Assembly (NCBI RefSeq): GCF_016863395.1
Contig: NZ_BOOU01000085.1
Coordinates: forward strand, 1-64,000
Origin: Sphaerisporangium rufum
GTDB lineage: Bacteria; Actinomycetota; Actinomycetes; Streptosporangiales; Streptosporangiaceae
Direction: 5' to 3'
Length of the DNA stretch: 64,000 nucleotides
Part shown: in pieces, positions 45,688-53,856 of the stretch
How positions within the stretch are numbered: position 1 is the first letter of the stretch
Layout: the number at the start of each line of letters is the position of its first letter
Notes under the pieces: generated by a model
The model's input: only the letters and a program-made list of their open reading frames with translations
What the model was told of the DNA's origin: nothing
Database searches by the model: none
Position numbers and translations under genes: made by a program

Positions 45688-46848
45688 ATGGCGGTGGACG
45701 CTGGAGTGCGGCGGCTGCTCGCGGACTCCGGGCAGGCACGTCCGCGGGTGAGCCCGCGCACCGACCTGATCACGACGCTGCTCGGCGTCTGGTTCGGCAT
45801 CGGGCTGATGATCGACGCCTGGGCGCACAGCAACCTGGCCGAGCTGGAGACGTTCTTCACGCCCTGGCACGCGGCGTTCTACTCGGGGTTCGCGGCGGTG
45901 TCGGGCTGGATCATCTGGCAGGTCTACCGCAACGTGCGCGCGGGGCGGAGCGGGACGGCCGCGGTACCGGACGGGTACCTGGCCGGGCTGCTCGCCATCC
46001 CCGGGTTCGCCGCGTTCGGGCTGGCCGACCTGATGTGGCACACGTTGCTGGGCATCGAGCAGACCATCGACATCCTGTTCAGCCCGTCCCACCTGGGGCT
46101 GATCGTGACGATGATGCTGATCATCACCAGCCCGCTCCGCTCGGCGTGGAGCGCCCCGGACCTCGGGGACCGGCCCCGCCTGCCGCGCCTGCTCCCCGCA
46201 CTGATCTCTCTCGGCTTCGCCGCCGCGCTGGTGTCGCTGTTCCTGTCCTACGGCAACGCCGTCCAGTGGAGCACGGAGGGCATCGTCCGGGCCTTCTCCA
46301 GCGCGGAGGACGGCATGGCCGGTTCGCTGGCCGCCTCGATCGTCATCACGAACGTGATGCTGCTCGCCCCGGTTCTGTTCCTGCAGCGCAGGTGGCACCT
46401 GCCGTTCGGGAGCGTGACCGTGCTGTCGGTGGTGGCCGTCCTGATGCCCGGCGCGCAGACGGCCTTCGACAACATCCCGGTCCTGCTGACGTTCGTCGCC
46501 GCCGGGCTGGCGGGCGACCTGCTGATCCGGTGGCTGCGCCCCTCGCGGGAGCGCCGGGCGGCCTACTGGGCCTTCGCCGGCCTGTCGTCGTTCGTCACCT
46601 GGTCGCTGTACGTCGCGGTCGCCTCGCTGGTCACTGGGCGGCTGCCCGCCGTACCCGAACTGTGGACCGGCGCCCCGATCGTCGCGGGTCTCATCGGCCT
46701 GGCGCTCGGCGTCCTGTTCCTGCCGAACGCGGTACCGGCGGCGGCCGGTTCCCTGCCGGGCGCGGTGCCGGCGGCCGGCGAGCCCGGCGCCCCGTTCCCG
46801 GACCAGGCGCCGGCCCGGGCGGGCGAGTCCGGCGCCCGGCGGGCATGA
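45688..46848 (+). CDS. Polytopic membrane protein of unknown function
   Basis: The 386-residue protein has about ten membrane helices and conserved-looking charged or aromatic residues within them (GLMIDAWAHSN; FFTPWHAAFYSGF; LADLMWHTLLGIE; FSPSHLGLIV). The four His in or near helices suggest metal or heme contact. ATG 45688 has GAGGAAGGG upstream. It is coupled to the next gene by an ATGA overlap. The preceding gap (45409-45687) shows nothing identifiable. Confidence 0.72.
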   Translation: MAVDAGVRRLLADSGQARPRVSPRTDLITTLLGVWFGIGLMIDAWAHSNLAELETFFTPWHAAFYSGFAAVSGWIIWQVYRNVRAGRSGTAAVPDGYLAGLLAIPGFAAFGLADLMWHTLLGIEQTIDILFSPSHLGLIVTMMLIITSPLRSAWSAPDLGDRPRLPRLLPALISLGFAAALVSLFLSYGNAVQWSTEGIVRAFSSAEDGMAGSLAASIVITNVMLLAPVLFLQRRWHLPFGSVTVLSVVAVLMPGAQTAFDNIPVLLTFVAAGLAGDLLIRWLRPSRERRAAYWAFAGLSSFVTWSLYVAVASLVTGRLPAVPELWTGAPIVAGLIGLALGVLFLPNAVPAAAGSLPGAVPAAGEPGAPFPDQAPARAGESGARRA

Positions 46849-48302
46849 TCAGGCCGCTCCGGCTGATCCGCCTGGCCGTCCTTGCGATGGTGGCGGCCCT
46901 GCTGATCGCCCCGCCCGCCGCGGCGCACGACGTCCGGGCGGGGGCCGACCTGCGGATCGCGCAGACGATCGCGGGCGCGGAGCTGACCCTCGTGATCAAG
47001 GCGACGACCCGGGTGCCGGGGCCGCTGCGCGTCGAGGTGATCGGTTTCCCCGCCGCCCCCGCCCTTGACCTGCGGCTCCGGTCGATGACCGGCGGTGGGG
47101 TCACCCGCGGCACGGCGGCCCCCGGCCGGCCCGCGCGGTTGCGGGCCGAGGAGACCGGGCCGCACGAGCTGTCCGTCACCGCCGGGGGCGAGACCACGGT
47201 GATCCCGTTCCGGGTCCTGGTGGACCGCGGCTCGGGGTGGGAGTTCCTGATCTACGGCGGCCTGTTCACCGCCGGCCTGCTCCTGGTGGGCGGCCTGCTC
47301 ACCGGGGCGTTCGGCCGGCGCGGCCGGTCGGCGTTCGTGGTGACCGCGGTCGCCGCCGCGGGGCTCACGGTCGCCGCGCTGATCGTGGTGCTCGACCCCT
47401 GGCTGCCCGCCGGACCGCCGGACGGCGCCGAACCGCGTCCCACGGACGCGCCGGCCGGCCGGCCGTACGTCCAACGGGTGATCACCACCGTGCCGGCCCG
47501 GCCGGCCCCGGGCGAGGAGTTCGTGGCGCGGGTGGAGCTGTTCGACGGGTCCACCGGGCGGCCCGTCGACGATCTCGCCGTGCACCACGAGGCCATGGCC
47601 CACCTGGTGGTCACCGCCGAAGACGGCCGCTACTTCCGCCACGTCCACCCGCTGCGGACCGCGCCGGGCCGCCTTGAGGTACGGCTGCGCGCCGGACCTC
47701 CCGGTCGCTACCTCACCTACGTCGAGCTCGAACGCACCGACTCCGGCGGCCAGCTCCTCACCGGCGCCTTCACGGTCGGCGGGCGGGACGCCGCGGACCC
47801 GGGAGACGGCGCGGACGGTGCCGGCGCGGACGTGGCCGACGCGGACGTGGCCGGTGATGCGGGTGCCGGCGGTACCGGTACAGACGCAGGGAACGGTACG
47901 GCCTCGGGCACGGGTACGGGCTCCGGAAACGGCGCACGCTCCGGAAAGGGCGCGGGCTCGGGGAGCGGCGCGGGTGCCACGGCGCCGGGTGACCCGGAGG
48001 TTCCGGCGGCCCCGGCCGGGACGGTGACGGTGACGCCGGCCGTGCCCCGGGCGGGGCGGCCGGCCACCGTCGAGGTGGCCACCGCCGGGACACCGCTGCC
48101 GTGGCTCGGGATGGCGGGCCACCTCATCGTGCGGTCGGCGGACGGCGGGTTCCTCGGCCACGTCCACGAGATGGGGACGCCCGGCGCCCGGCTGCGCTTC
48201 ACCTTCGGCTTCCCCGTGCCGGGCCGCTACCTCGCCTGGGCGCAGTACGCCACCGGCCGCGGCATCACCACCGTGCCCTTCACCGTGGAGGTACCCCGTT
48301 GA
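46845..48302 (+). CDS. Exported membrane-anchored protein with two His/Met (YtkA-like) domains
   Basis: The 485-residue protein has a signal peptide ending AAAHD, a first extracytoplasmic domain, a membrane hairpin (about 130-195), then two related domains. These read HHEAMAHLVVTAEDGRYFRHVHP and GMAGHLIVRSADGGFLGHVHEM, separated by an 80-residue Gly/Ala/Ser/Asp low-complexity linker. The repeated MAxHLxV-(D)G-xxHVH pattern suggests copper binding. It lies between a His-containing membrane protein and a YtkA-like protein, so metal delivery or redox sensing is inferred. Confidence 0.7.
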   Translation: MIRPLRLIRLAVLAMVAALLIAPPAAAHDVRAGADLRIAQTIAGAELTLVIKATTRVPGPLRVEVIGFPAAPALDLRLRSMTGGGVTRGTAAPGRPARLRAEETGPHELSVTAGGETTVIPFRVLVDRGSGWEFLIYGGLFTAGLLLVGGLLTGAFGRRGRSAFVVTAVAAAGLTVAALIVVLDPWLPAGPPDGAEPRPTDAPAGRPYVQRVITTVPARPAPGEEFVARVELFDGSTGRPVDDLAVHHEAMAHLVVTAEDGRYFRHVHPLRTAPGRLEVRLRAGPPGRYLTYVELERTDSGGQLLTGAFTVGGRDAADPGDGADGAGADVADADVAGDAGAGGTGTDAGNGTASGTGTGSGNGARSGKGAGSGSGAGATAPGDPEVPAAPAGTVTVTPAVPRAGRPATVEVATAGTPLPWLGMAGHLIVRSADGGFLGHVHEMGTPGARLRFTFGFPVPGRYLAWAQYATGRGITTVPFTVEVPR

Positions 48303-48679
48303 CCCGCGCGAAGCGCCTGCTGGTCCTGGCGTTCGCCGCGCTGGTGGCGGCCGCGGTGGCCGCGTTCGCCGTCGCCCGCGCCTCGGGCGCCGACCCGGTG
48401 ACCGCCGCGGGCACCCGCTACACCGTCACCGTCACCGCCGCCCGGGACACGATCGACGTACGAGTGGACCGGGGCGCGGCCGACACCGTAACCATCGCCG
48501 CCGTGATGCCCGCCATGGGTCACGCGATGCCCGAGGTCACCGCCCGGAAGGCGGCCCCCGGCCACTTCGTCGCCGAGGGCGGCCTGTTCTCCATGGACGG
48601 GGGGTGGGAGCTGTCGGTGCGCCTCACCGGCCCGGCCGGCGAGGAGACCCTCACCCTCACCACGCTCGTCGGCGACTAG
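48299..48679 (+). CDS. YtkA/FixH-like exported domain protein
   Basis: The 126-residue protein has one N-terminal helix (KRLLVLAFAALVAAAVAAFA) and a beta-rich domain with VMPAMGHAMPEV and a GLFSMDGGWELSVRL segment, as in YtkA-like proteins. The HAM/GHAM His-Met cluster could bind copper. The start is probably TTG 48299, overlapping the previous stop (TTGA). It is the third gene of the 45688-48679 operon. Confidence 0.7.
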   Translation: MTRAKRLLVLAFAALVAAAVAAFAVARASGADPVTAAGTRYTVTVTAARDTIDVRVDRGAADTVTIAAVMPAMGHAMPEVTARKAAPGHFVAEGGLFSMDGGWELSVRLTGPAGEETLTLTTLVGD

Positions 48680-48687
48680 CGCCCGGT

Positions 48688-48729
48688 CCGCCTTGCCCGG
48701 CCGGGCGGGTGACCGGGCCGGGCAGGCGG
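48688..48729. terminator. GC-rich hairpin after the YtkA-like gene
   Basis: CCGCCTTGCCCGGCC pairs with GGCCGGGCAGGCGG (one bulged base) between convergent genes. Confidence 0.6.
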
Positions 48730-48774
48730 TGCCCCGGTGCCTCGTCCCGCGGCCGGGCGGGTGGTGCCGGAGAC

Positions 48775-48844
48775 GGGCGCGGCGGCGAGCGCCGGATCGT
48801 CCAGGCCGGGATGGCGGGCCGGGGGGCGCGGCGGCGAGCGCCGG
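48775..48844. repeat. Direct repeat in the convergent gap
   Basis: A 21-bp sequence (48775-48795) recurs exactly at 48824-48844, in a 205-bp gap with no gene. It is probably remnant or low-complexity DNA. Confidence 0.6.
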
Positions 48845-48884
48845 GCCGTCCGGGGGCAGGGCGGCGAGGGACGCCAGGCCCGGG

Positions 48885-50744
48885 TCAGGAGGGCGCGGTG
48901 GCGGCGAAGGACGGGTCGTCCAGGGCCTCGGCCATCCGGGCCGGGGTCCGGCCGCGCAGGAACACCGCCACCGGCAGCTCGGTCCCCCGGTCCCGGCCCA
49001 CCCGGTTGGCCAGCTGGATCGCCACGATCGAGGTGGCGCCCTGCTGGAAGATGTCGTCCTGCGGCCCCACCGGCCGGCCGAGCAGCTCGGTCACGTGCGC
49101 CAGCACCAGGCCGAGGGTGCCCGTCCCGCCGGGGTCCGCCGGTGCCTCCGCCACCGGCCCGCCGTCGAGCAGCCGGGCCAGCGCGGCATTGTCGATCTTG
49201 CCGATGCTGGTCACCGGCAGGGCCGGGACGCGCCGGACGGTGTTGGGCACGAACGCGGCCGGAAAGCGCGCCGACAGCGCCGCGTGCACCTCCTCCTCCG
49301 CCGGGCCGCCGCCCGCCGCCGTGTAGAAGGCCGCCAGCGACTCCACGGTGATGCCGCCGGCCGGCAGCGGGACCACCACCGCGCTGCCCACCCCGGGCAC
49401 CGCGCACACCGCGCGCTCCACCTCGCCCGGGTCGACCCGCACCCCGCGCACCTTGAGCTGCCGGTCCTTGCGCCCGCGGTAGCGGATGAGCCCGTCCGGC
49501 GCCACCACCCCGAGGTCGCCGGTCAGGTAGACGCGCACCTGCTCGCCGTCCGGCCCGAGCGGGAGCGTCGGGAAGCGGCGGGCGGTCTCCGCCTCGTCGT
49601 TCAGGTAGCACAGCGCCAGCCCGGCGCCGGAGACGGCGATCTCACCGGCCTGTCCGCGCGGCACCACCCGGCGCTCGTCGTCCAGCAGGTACACCCCGGT
49701 GGCGGCGATGGCGGTGCCGATCGGCACCTCCTCGTCCTCCGCGCCGGTCGCGGCGTACCCGGTCGGACACATGGTCGCCTCCACCGGGCCGTACAGGTTC
49801 AGCACCCGCAGGCCGGGATGCCGGCCGATGGCGGCCGCGATGTGCTTGGCAGACGCCTTCTCGCCGCCGAGCATGACCGCCGACAGGCCGGCCAGGGCGT
49901 CCACGTCGTCGTCCACCGTCGCGTTGAACAGCGTCGGGGTGAGGAACACGGTGTTGACGCCGCGCGCCACCGCGGCGCGGATGTCGCCGTAGCCGAAGTG
50001 CTCGCTCTCGCGCAGCACGGTGGTGCCGCCGTTGACCAGCGGGCACCACACCTCGAAGCCGAACCCGTCCCAGGCGACCGGGGCGGACTGCAGCATGACC
50101 GTGTCGTCGGCGAAACCGATCATCTTCTCCACGGCCACCCGGATGGTGCCACGGTGCGGGGACAGCACGCACTTGGGGGTTCCGGTGCTGCCGGAGGTGA
50201 AGAAGACGCAGCACGCCTCCTCCGGGACCAGCGCGCCGGCCGGCCCCGCGGGCGCCGCCGGCACCGGTACCGGCACCGTGCAGGACGGCGCGGGCGCGGG
50301 CGCGGCCGAGCCGTCCAGCAGGCCGGCCAGCGCCACCACCGGGACGCCGGCGATCGGCGGGGCGGCCTCGTCGGCCACGCACAGCCGGGCGCCGGTCCGG
50401 GTGAGCACGTCCTCGACCCGGCCGGGCGGCCACTCCAGCGGGATGGCGGTATAGGCGGCGCGCAGCTTCAGCACGCCGAGCAGGGTGGCGATCATGTCCG
50501 GGCTCCGGGCCGCCCTCACCGCGACGATCCGGCCGGCGCCCACCCCCAGCCGGGCCAGCGACGCGGCCACCCGGCCGGCCCGGGCGACCAGTTCGGCGTA
50601 GCTCACGTCGCCGTCCCGCCACCGCACGGCGGGCGCGTCCGGCCGCCGGGCCGCCCACAGCTCCACCAGCGTCTCGATGCGGTCGCCGTCCTCGAAGCCC
50701 GCCTCCGGGCCGAGCAGGACCGACAGTGACGTCTCCTCCGGCAT
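48885..50744 (-). CDS. NRPS-type adenylation-carrier didomain protein (A-PCP)
   Basis: The 619-residue protein has an adenylation domain (about 20-525) with P-loop FFTSGSTGTPK (181-191), AWDGFGFEVW (224-233), NLYGPVEAT (316-324), YLTGD (406-410) and catalytic Lys516 (GKIDNAAL). A C-terminal carrier domain has Ser572 in FQQGATSIVAI. It activates an amino or aryl acid and holds it as a thioester. No condensation or thioesterase domain is present. An acyltransferase such as the KAS-III-like enzyme may transfer the group. ATG 50744 has AAGGAG upstream. Substrate not deduced. Confidence 0.9.
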   Translation of the reverse strand: MPEETSLSVLLGPEAGFEDGDRIETLVELWAARRPDAPAVRWRDGDVSYAELVARAGRVAASLARLGVGAGRIVAVRAARSPDMIATLLGVLKLRAAYTAIPLEWPPGRVEDVLTRTGARLCVADEAAPPIAGVPVVALAGLLDGSAAPAPAPSCTVPVPVPAAPAGPAGALVPEEACCVFFTSGSTGTPKCVLSPHRGTIRVAVEKMIGFADDTVMLQSAPVAWDGFGFEVWCPLVNGGTTVLRESEHFGYGDIRAAVARGVNTVFLTPTLFNATVDDDVDALAGLSAVMLGGEKASAKHIAAAIGRHPGLRVLNLYGPVEATMCPTGYAATGAEDEEVPIGTAIAATGVYLLDDERRVVPRGQAGEIAVSGAGLALCYLNDEAETARRFPTLPLGPDGEQVRVYLTGDLGVVAPDGLIRYRGRKDRQLKVRGVRVDPGEVERAVCAVPGVGSAVVVPLPAGGITVESLAAFYTAAGGGPAEEEVHAALSARFPAAFVPNTVRRVPALPVTSIGKIDNAALARLLDGGPVAEAPADPGGTGTLGLVLAHVTELLGRPVGPQDDIFQQGATSIVAIQLANRVGRDRGTELPVAVFLRGRTPARMAEALDDPSFAATAPS

Positions 50745-50788
50745 GTCCACCACTCCTTGCGCTCCGTCCACGGGCAGCCAGGGACGCC

Positions 50789-50831
50789 ACGATCGCAGCG
50801 CGGGCTCGAGCGGCGCTCGTCCGGCGCTCGA
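50789..50831 (-). promoter_or_regulatory. SARP-type repeat promoter for the A-PCP gene
   Basis: On the minus strand TCGAGCG (50831-50825), ACGAGCG (50820-50814) and TCGAGCC (50809-50803) are spaced 11 bp apart. After 8 bp comes the -10-like GATCGT (50794-50789), 44 bp before ATG 50744. Confidence 0.77.
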
Positions 50832-50848
50832 CGGCGCCGGCCGGCCGT

Positions 50849-50880
50849 TCGAGCCGGCTTCGAGCAGGCGTTGTCACCCT
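50849..50880 (+). promoter_or_regulatory. SARP-type promoter of the aminotransferase gene, predicted leaderless
   Basis: TCGAGCC (50849) and TCGAGCA (50860) are 11 bp apart. After 8 bp comes CACCCT (50875-50880), then 6 nt, then ATG 50887. No Shine-Dalgarno sequence is present. Confidence 0.7.
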
Positions 50881-50886
50881 TGCGCA

Positions 50887-52110
50887 ATGAAACAGACTCT
50901 TGGTGACCTGGCGTTCTATGGGGGACCCGCGGCCTTCACCGAGCCGCTGTTCGTGGGCCGTCCCAACATCGGCGACCGCAAGCTGCTGTTCGAGCGGCTG
51001 GAACAGGCGCTGGACCGGCGGTGGCTGACCAACCAGGGCCCGCTGGTGCTGGAGTTCGAGCAGCGGGTGGCCGAGCTGGCCGGCGCCCGGCACTGCGTGG
51101 CGATGTGCAACGCGACCCTGGCCCTGCAGATCGCCGCCCGGGCGATGGGGATGACCGGCGAGGTCATCATGCCGTCGTTCACCTTCGTCGCCTCGCCGCA
51201 CGCGCTGTCGTGGATCGGCGTCACGCCGGTCTTCTGCGACATCGACCCCGAGACGCACCTGATGGACCCGGCGCACGTGGAGTCCCTGATCGGCCCGGCC
51301 ACCACCGGGATCATGGGCGTCCACCTGTGGGGCCAGCCGTGCGCCCCGGGCACGCTGCCCGCGCTGGCCCGCCGGCACCGCCTGCCGCTGCTGTACGACG
51401 CGGCGCACGCGGTCGCCACCCGCTGGCACGGCCGGCCGGTCGCCACGCTCGGCGACGCGTCGGTGTTCAGCTTCCACGCCACCAAGTTCGTCAACGCCTT
51501 CGAGGGCGGCGCGCTGGTCACCGACGACGACGGCCTGGCCGCCACCGCCCGGGCGATGCGCAACTTCGGGCAGACCGGCGAGGACCAGGTGACCTACCTG
51601 GGCACCAACGCCAAGATGTCGGAGGCGTCGGCGGCGATGGGGCTGACCTCGCTGGAGGCGATGCCCGAGCTGCTGGCCCGCAACCTCGCCAACCACCGGC
51701 GGTACGCCACCGAGCTGGCCGGCGTGCCGGGGGTGCGGGTGCTGCCGTACACCAGCGGGAACAACCACCAGTACGTGGTCATGGAGATCGACGAGCGGGT
51801 GACCGGGGTGAGCCGGGACCTGCTGCGCGCCGTGCTGACCACCGAGAACATCCGGTGCCGGTCCTACTTCGCGCCGGGCTGCCACATGATGGACACCTAC
51901 CGCGGCTCGCCCCGGCTGCCGCACACCGAGGCCGTCTCCCGGCGGGTGCTGGGCCTGCCCACCGGAACGGCCGTGCGCGACGACGAGGTGATCCGCGTCT
52001 GCGAGATCATCCGATTCGTCGTCGCGCACGGCCCCGCGATCGCGGCGAAGGTCACGAACGGCTCAGCCGCGCGTACTTCCGCCCGGCCGCCGGCACCGAC
52101 ACCGCGATGA
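50887..52110 (+). CDS. PLP-dependent sugar aminotransferase (DegT/DnrJ/EryC1/StrS family)
   Basis: The 407-residue enzyme has PLP-Lys200 in SFHATKFVNAFEGGA, the cofactor Asp in LYDAAHAVA and an MCNATLALQIAARAM phosphate-binding region. The HATK-FEGGA form is common in aminotransferases making 4-amino- or 3-amino-dideoxy sugars on dTDP-ketosugars, so the product probably carries an aminosugar. ATG 50887 is the natural family start yet lacks a ribosome site. Its last 59 bp overlap the convergent ABC permease gene. Confidence 0.9.
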   Translation: MKQTLGDLAFYGGPAAFTEPLFVGRPNIGDRKLLFERLEQALDRRWLTNQGPLVLEFEQRVAELAGARHCVAMCNATLALQIAARAMGMTGEVIMPSFTFVASPHALSWIGVTPVFCDIDPETHLMDPAHVESLIGPATTGIMGVHLWGQPCAPGTLPALARRHRLPLLYDAAHAVATRWHGRPVATLGDASVFSFHATKFVNAFEGGALVTDDDGLAATARAMRNFGQTGEDQVTYLGTNAKMSEASAAMGLTSLEAMPELLARNLANHRRYATELAGVPGVRVLPYTSGNNHQYVVMEIDERVTGVSRDLLRAVLTTENIRCRSYFAPGCHMMDTYRGSPRLPHTEAVSRRVLGLPTGTAVRDDEVIRVCEIIRFVVAHGPAIAAKVTNGSAARTSARPPAPTPR

Positions 52111-52906
52111 CCGCGACGGCCCACGCCACGGCGGTGACCGCGGGGTGGGCCAGCGGGATCGACGGGTGCCCGAGGCCGGCCACGCCGGCCTGGGTGCCGA
52201 AGAGCTCCCGGGCCCCGCTGACCACCGCGGTCAGCGGGTTCCACTCGGCCACCGGCTGCAGCCAGCCCGGCAGGCTGGCCAGCGGCACGTACGAGCTGGA
52301 CACGAACATCAGCGGGAACACCCAGGTCAGCCCGGCCGCGGTCGCCGTCTGGGCGTTCGGCACCGAAAGCCCGATCATGACGCCGAGCCAGCCCACCGCG
52401 TAGGCGAAGAACTCGATGAGCGCCGCGCCGGCCAGCACGCCGCCGATGCCGTTCGGCGCCCGCCAGCCCACCAGCAGCGCGATGCCCATCATCACCGCCA
52501 GCAGCGCCGTGTTGCGGACCAGGTCGGCGACGGTCCGGCCGAGCAGCACCGCCGACCGGGCCACCGGCAGCACCCGGAACCGGTCGACGACGCCGCGCTG
52601 CAGGTCCTCGGCCAGGCCGATGGCGGTGGACGCCGCGCTGAACACGACGGTCTGGGTGAACACCCCGGCCATCAGGTAGTCGCGGTAGCTGCCGCCGTCC
52701 GGCAGCGCGACGATGCCGCCGATCACGTACACGAACAGCAGGACGTTGGTGATCGGCTGCACCATGGTCCAGAACAGGGCCTGCGGCTCGCGCAGCACCT
52801 GCAGCAGGTGCCGGCGGGTCAGCACCAGCACGTCGCCGGCCGCCCAGCCGAGGCTCGCGACTCCCGCGGTCATCGGGCCTCTCCCCTCTGCGATTCCCGC
52901 GGTCAT
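52052..52906 (-). CDS. ABC-2 type transporter permease (DrrB-like)
   Basis: The 284-residue protein has six membrane helices and the ABC-2 signature region (VFPLMFVSSSYVPLASLPGWLQPVAEWNP, about 215-243, split here by helix ends). With the DrrA-like ATPase it probably exports the product or gives self-resistance. ATG 52906 overlaps the ATPase stop (ATGA) and has GGAGG; a second start with its own GGGGAGAGG site lies at 52873 because a 33-bp block is duplicated. Confidence 0.9.
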   Translation of the reverse strand: MTAGIAEGRGPMTAGVASLGWAAGDVLVLTRRHLLQVLREPQALFWTMVQPITNVLLFVYVIGGIVALPDGGSYRDYLMAGVFTQTVVFSAASTAIGLAEDLQRGVVDRFRVLPVARSAVLLGRTVADLVRNTALLAVMMGIALLVGWRAPNGIGGVLAGAALIEFFAYAVGWLGVMIGLSVPNAQTATAAGLTWVFPLMFVSSSYVPLASLPGWLQPVAEWNPLTAVVSGARELFGTQAGVAGLGHPSIPLAHPAVTAVAWAVAVIAVSVPAAGRKYARLSRS

Positions 52907-52922
52907 CGCGCGCCTCCCGTCT
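52857..52922. repeat. 33-bp direct duplication at the permease start
   Basis: Units 52857-52889 and 52890-52922 match at 28 of 33 positions. Each contains a ribosome site and an in-frame ATG, giving the N-terminus MTAGIAEGRGPMTAGVA. Confidence 0.8.
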
Positions 52923-53856
52923 GCGGCTCCCCGGTCAGCGCCAGGAAGACCTCGTCCAGCGTGCGCCGGCGCACGCTGAAGTCCACCAGCCGGACGCCGG
53001 CCGCGGCGAGCGCGTGCACCACCTCGCTGAGGAGTTCCGCCTGGTCGGGTACCGGGGCGCTGACCCGCAGCGCCCGGGTGTCCACCTCGGGGCGGGTGCG
53101 CGCCGCGTGCTCGATGATCCGCTCGGTCTTGTCCAGCATGTCCGCCGAGGCGACCACCACCTCCAGGCAGGACCCGCCGGCCCGCGCCTTGAGCTCGTCC
53201 GGCGTGCCCTCGGCGACCACCCGGCCGTGGTCGACCATGGTGATGGTGTCGGCGAGGTTGTCGGCCTCCTCCAGGTACTGCGTGGTGAGCAGCACCGAGT
53301 GTCCCTCCCGGGCCAGCTCGGCGACGGTCTCCCACAGCGCGAACCGGCTGCGCGGGTCCAGGCCGGTGGTCGGCTCGTCCAGGAACACGACGGGCGGGCG
53401 GGACAGCAGGCAGGCGGCCAGGTCGAGCCGGCGGCGCTGGCCGCCGGAGTAGGTGCGGGCCGGGCGGCCGGCGAAGCCGCCGAGGCCGAAGCGCTCGACG
53501 AGTTCACCGGCGCGGGCCCGCGCCGCCCGGCGGGACAGCCGGCACAGCCGGCCGACCATCTCCAGGTTCTCCCGCCCGGTGAGGTGGTCGTCCACCGAGG
53601 TGCGCTGGCCGGTCACCCCGATGATCTTCCGGACGGCGCCGGCGTCCCGCAGCACGTCGACGCCCATGATGGTGGCCCGCCCGGCGTCCGGGCGCAGCAG
53701 CGTGGTGAGCACCCGGACGGCCGTGCTCTTGCCGGCCCCGTTCGGGCCGAGCAGGGCGAGCACGCCGCCCACCGGCAGCTCCAGGTCGAAGCCGGACAGG
53801 GCCTGGACCGACCCGTAGGTCTTCACCAGGCCCTCGGCGAGGATCGCGCTGGTCAT
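52903..53856 (-). CDS. ABC transporter ATPase (DrrA-like)
   Basis: The 317-residue ATPase has Walker A LLGPNGAGKST, Q-loop, signature SGGQRRRLDLA, Walker B VVFLDEPTTGLD and a DrrA-type C-terminal domain ending FSVRRRTLDEVFLALTG. It pairs with the permease downstream for drug export. ATG 53856 overlaps the epimerase stop (ATGA). Confidence 0.93.
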   Translation of the reverse strand: MTSAILAEGLVKTYGSVQALSGFDLELPVGGVLALLGPNGAGKSTAVRVLTTLLRPDAGRATIMGVDVLRDAGAVRKIIGVTGQRTSVDDHLTGRENLEMVGRLCRLSRRAARARAGELVERFGLGGFAGRPARTYSGGQRRRLDLAACLLSRPPVVFLDEPTTGLDPRSRFALWETVAELAREGHSVLLTTQYLEEADNLADTITMVDHGRVVAEGTPDELKARAGGSCLEVVVASADMLDKTERIIEHAARTRPEVDTRALRVSAPVPDQAELLSEVVHALAAAGVRLVDFSVRRRTLDEVFLALTGEPQTGGAR

